NCBI GenBank assembly: GCA_947629865.1
Contig: CANRFJ010000021.1
Location: forward strand, 1-44,014
Length of the DNA: 44,014 nucleotides
Direction: 5' to 3'
From: an uncultured Lachnospiraceae bacterium
Lineage (GTDB): Bacteria > Bacillota > Clostridia > Lachnospirales > Lachnospiraceae
Positions 42,301 to 44,014 of this stretch are shown piece by piece; position 1 is the stretch's first letter; each line of letters opens with the position of its first letter. The notes under the pieces are model-generated. The model had not been told where the DNA came from and made no database searches. It worked only from the letters and a program-made list of their open reading frames with translations. A program made the position numbers and the translations under genes.

Positions 42301-42404
42301 GTAAAGCGGTCATTGAAGGGCTGACCGGCAAACACACCTACCACACTTTCTACAGCCTCGGTCTGGTAAGGCTGTATGGTAAATTTGAATTTCATATCTG
42401 CCAT
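39327..42404 (-). CDS. type III restriction endonuclease subunit Res
   Basis: 1025 residues, the size of type III Res proteins. It is a superfamily 2 helicase/translocase: Walker A METGTGKT (105-112), Walker B VILDEPQ (228-234), SAT motif YSATH (256-260), and motifs V/VI in ALREGWDNPNVFQ and RQEVGRGLRL. The nuclease is at the C-terminus, with the PD-X17-ExK arrangement (Asp956, Glu974, Lys976 in YSPDWAIAF and FIAETKG). All motifs are intact, so it should be active. Its ATG overlaps the mod stop codon by one base (TAATG), with AAGGAAGG upstream. With Mod it cuts unmodified phage DNA. Confidence 0.95.
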   Translation of the reverse strand: MADMKFKFTIQPYQTEAVESVVGVFAGQPFNDRFTYRRDVQIERDITNYTLSDEELYMGFANARVQLDFGQLLENIRRIQTRNNIKLSETLTAGGLGVCSLDVEMETGTGKTYVYIKTMFELNKQYGWSKFIVVVPSIAVREGVRKSFDTMQDHFMEYYGKKARFFVYDSKNLAEIDNFSQSADINVMIINIQAFNARGKDARRIRTELDDFGSRKPIDVIKANRPIVILDEPQKMGGTATQESLKEFNPLFCLNYSATHKQHHELVYVLDALDAYNKKLVKKIEVKGFDIKNLRGTDSYLFLEGIIISPKKPPMARIEFEIGYNKSINRETRLLGVDDDLFALSKNMNQYRGYRISEIDPIRGIVTFTNGEVIHAGEVVGDVSEADLRRVQIRETIRSHFEKEKELFSRGIKTLSLFFIDEVAKYRKYDEDGNEINSQYGEIFEQEYISVLNEYLTLFNTPYEQYLRGIEVHQTHAGYFSIDKKGHKVDSSLKRGSDESDDISAYDLILKDKERLLSFSNPVRFIFSHSALREGWDNPNVFQICTLKHGGSSPTQKRQEVGRGLRLCVNQNGDRMDSDALGSQVQQINQLTVIASDGYKDFVADLQKGIRDDLYERPTKATAEYFISKTLVIGGNDITVSDKQGRDIYRYLIKNDYIDEDDHVADKYRIDMANGVLAPVPESCKDISEGVHALIQSIFDEHALDDMISDGHDTKIQENALNDNFYKKEFQTLWNYINHKYAYTVEFDSEELIRKAIAHIDDKMFVAKLLYTVTTGEQGQEWNSDKLKNGAGFVAQKSQTYTLDREEGSQVIYDLVGKIAEGVKLTRRSVAKILAGIKPYTFAMFKNNPEEFITKAIRLINEQKATMIVEQITYNQTEGIYDSAIFTAEKNTDFSRAYRAKKNVQDYVFADGYAKDGQSIERKFAEDMDLADEVCVYAKLPKGFSIPTPVGNYSPDWAIAFNKGTVKHIFFIAETKGTMETLNLKQIEKAKIDCAKKLFKELSSADVFYDSVDSYQHLLDIMGRL

Positions 42405-44014
42405 TACAATACCTTCCTTTGCGTTTTCGGACTGTAGGTTTCAAAAATCTGTTCAAAGTTTGTCATAACAGAATCATTCGCCATGCCGCTGTCTCTGAAT
42501 ACCGCGTAGAACGGATGCTTCTGTGCAATTGCCTTGACCGTCTCCTCTGTGACATCAGAATCGAAACAGGCAATCAGATAACCTCCTGCAACGGAGAATA
42601 CTTTCTTTCCTGCGATTTCAGTCTCCTCAATGTCAGATGAAAGCAGAATGCCAAGATCAAGCATCACCTGGAAAAGCAAATCTTCCGGCGTTCTGTCCGC
42701 TTTAATGTTGTTGGCGAAAAGCTGCATCTGTCCCTGGTTATAATCTGCCGGTCGATAGTACACATCCTCCATGTTGGTGGTGTCCACACGGAAAACACGG
42801 AAACCGTAGTCGATGTCTGCGTCGGTTTCTTCCTTGATTTTCCTTCCCGCACGACGAATACGCTCCTCACCAATATCGCAAATTGTTTTATATGCATCAT
42901 CCTGAGTCTCTTCCGGCAATTGAACAAGAATAAACCTACGACTTCCTCCATCAGCAAGATTCTGTTTGATAACCGCTTCAGCTGTCGTTGCGGAGCCGCT
43001 GAAGAAGTCAACGGTTAAAGCGTCCTTATCATAATATGTTGCAAGCAAGGTTCTAATTAAATCAACAGGTTTCGGAAAATCGAAGCGGGCAGGGATTTTA
43101 TGAGCAGCAAGTTGCTTCTTCGCAATGTCATTTGAATAGTCGTTCGAAATGAAATCAATCGTTGACATCTTACGCGTCTTTTCCCGTTTTACAACAGCGT
43201 ATGATCCATTGGACTGCTTTTCGATCGTTGCATTGAGATAGCCTTTTGTGTAGATTCTTCCATTCTGGAAAACAATCCATCCATTTTCAAGGCCAAACTG
43301 GAATAGCTCTTTTGACCATCTCCATGCATAATCTTTTGGCAAGTGTTTCCCACTTTGCCGTTCAAGGTATTTGTCGTAATCAGTGCCCGGATAGTATGTA
43401 GTCCCTTCGTGAGTAATCGGATAATCTAAAGATGCAGAGTAACTAATTGAATTGCAATCTAACGGCTGTTTCAGATTGTAACGGCCTCGCTCTGATTCAT
43501 ATTCATCAGAATACTTGTAACTGTCATCCTCAAATGCCTGACCAACAAAAATATCATGCCTTGATTTTGCATAGCAAAGTACATAATCATGGCTTATCAT
43601 AAAGGTGAGAGGTGTTTTTCCGCTCTTTGTTGCAAGCCGGGGAAAAACAGCTATGGCATTATCACTTCCAAAAATCTCATCACAGATTTTGCTCAGATTC
43701 GTAACCTCATTATCATCAATGGAAATGAAAATAACTCCATCTTCTGCAAGCAAATCCTTTGCAATTCGTAGACGAGGGTACAGCATATTTAACCAATCGG
43801 TGTGAAACCGCCCGTTACTTTCTGTATTCTGCACAAGGCGATTTCCTTCTTCATCGAACTGTCCGCTATTTCCGAGATATTCACCTGTCTCCAAGGAAAA
43901 ATCATCTTCATAGATAAAATCCGAACCTGTGTTATAGGGCGGATCGGTTGCCGTGTCTAAAATGATACAATTACACGAACCTCTGAAATTTGCACCAAAG
44001 TCTGCTCTTTGGTG
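42404..44014 (-). CDS. type III restriction-modification methyltransferase Mod (5' end beyond window)
   Basis: The frame is open to the end of the window, so the protein is partial at its N-terminus; 536 residues are visible. The catalytic motif DPPYNTG is at residues 24-30 of the visible part (near 43925-43945), and the SAM-binding motif FFSGSATT comes about 310 residues later. This order (motif IV before motif I) marks a beta-class N6-adenine methyltransferase, and the space between holds the target-recognition region. The C-terminus (FETYSPKTQRKVL) is complete. It recognises the DNA site for both Mod and Res. The target sequence cannot be read from the protein. Confidence 0.95.
   Translation of the reverse strand, partial: HQRADFGANFRGSCNCIILDTATDPPYNTGSDFIYEDDFSLETGEYLGNSGQFDEEGNRLVQNTESNGRFHTDWLNMLYPRLRIAKDLLAEDGVIFISIDDNEVTNLSKICDEIFGSDNAIAVFPRLATKSGKTPLTFMISHDYVLCYAKSRHDIFVGQAFEDDSYKYSDEYESERGRYNLKQPLDCNSISYSASLDYPITHEGTTYYPGTDYDKYLERQSGKHLPKDYAWRWSKELFQFGLENGWIVFQNGRIYTKGYLNATIEKQSNGSYAVVKREKTRKMSTIDFISNDYSNDIAKKQLAAHKIPARFDFPKPVDLIRTLLATYYDKDALTVDFFSGSATTAEAVIKQNLADGGSRRFILVQLPEETQDDAYKTICDIGEERIRRAGRKIKEETDADIDYGFRVFRVDTTNMEDVYYRPADYNQGQMQLFANNIKADRTPEDLLFQVMLDLGILLSSDIEETEIAGKKVFSVAGGYLIACFDSDVTEETVKAIAQKHPFYAVFRDSGMANDSVMTNFEQIFETYSPKTQRKVL

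Overview
The window looks like a chromosomal segment of an anaerobic, low-motility-gene Clostridia, most likely a Lachnospiraceae gut bacterium. The reasons are the Firmicutes housekeeping gene set (type III pantothenate kinase, KtrAB-type potassium uptake, YqhQ/DUF1385, DUF4364 and a DUF6145-like protein), the gene order rho - rpmE - DUF1385 - prmC - prfA, strong AGGAGG ribosome binding sites with several GTG starts, and good sigma-A promoters. I assign no species. No tRNA, rRNA or CRISPR array was seen.

Layout. 51-1592: guaA on its own promoter. 1726-7735 (minus): a MacA/MacB-like ABC export operon (adaptor, ATPase, permease), followed at short spacing by a glycerophosphodiesterase, a DUF308 membrane protein and a dGTPase-like HD protein. 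7804-11291 (minus): citrate synthase, a small DUF6145-like protein, coaX and dusB, closed by a hairpin terminator. 11353-13701 (minus): NfeD, SPFH protein and argF, tightly coupled. 13808-18077 (minus): MATE transporter, KtrB, KtrA and a TrmH-family RNA methyltransferase. 18245-21196 (minus): a GH43 glycosidase with a type-B carboxylesterase, a likely hemicellulose side-chain pair. 21483-22184 (plus): a DUF2798-like membrane protein behind a leader RNA that looks structured. 22294-22953: a secreted Ig-like (BIG2) protein. 23112-28506 (minus): prfA, prmC, DUF1385, rpmE and rho. 28661-29887 (minus) and 30045-32739 (plus): a UDP-sugar pyrophosphorylase diverging from a malic enzyme - YhcC radical SAM - DUF4364 group. 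32763-35064 (minus): a YvyF-like zinc protein, a lytic transglycosylase and a CPBP protease. 35302-36678 (plus): argH. 36725-37926 (minus): an iron-sulfur-type flavodoxin reductase and a low-molecular-weight phosphotyrosine phosphatase.

From about 38 kb to the end the character changes. The DNA is visibly more A+T-rich and holds an accessory block: a type III restriction-modification pair (mod running off the window end, and res), an unknown gene split by a frameshift, a truncated GIY-YIG-family gene, and, at the junction with the core chromosome, a decayed Tn916-type excisionase flanked by direct and inverted repeats. This reads as the eroded edge of an integrated mobile element carrying a phage-defence operon.

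The most interesting non-coding signals are the leader RNA at 21373-21482, three perfect hairpins in a row between prmC and prfA (24265-24331), a three-copy 24-bp repeat at 18169-18240, tandem 23-bp repeats just upstream of the flavodoxin promoter (37416-37461), and the repeats beside the excisionase remnant.
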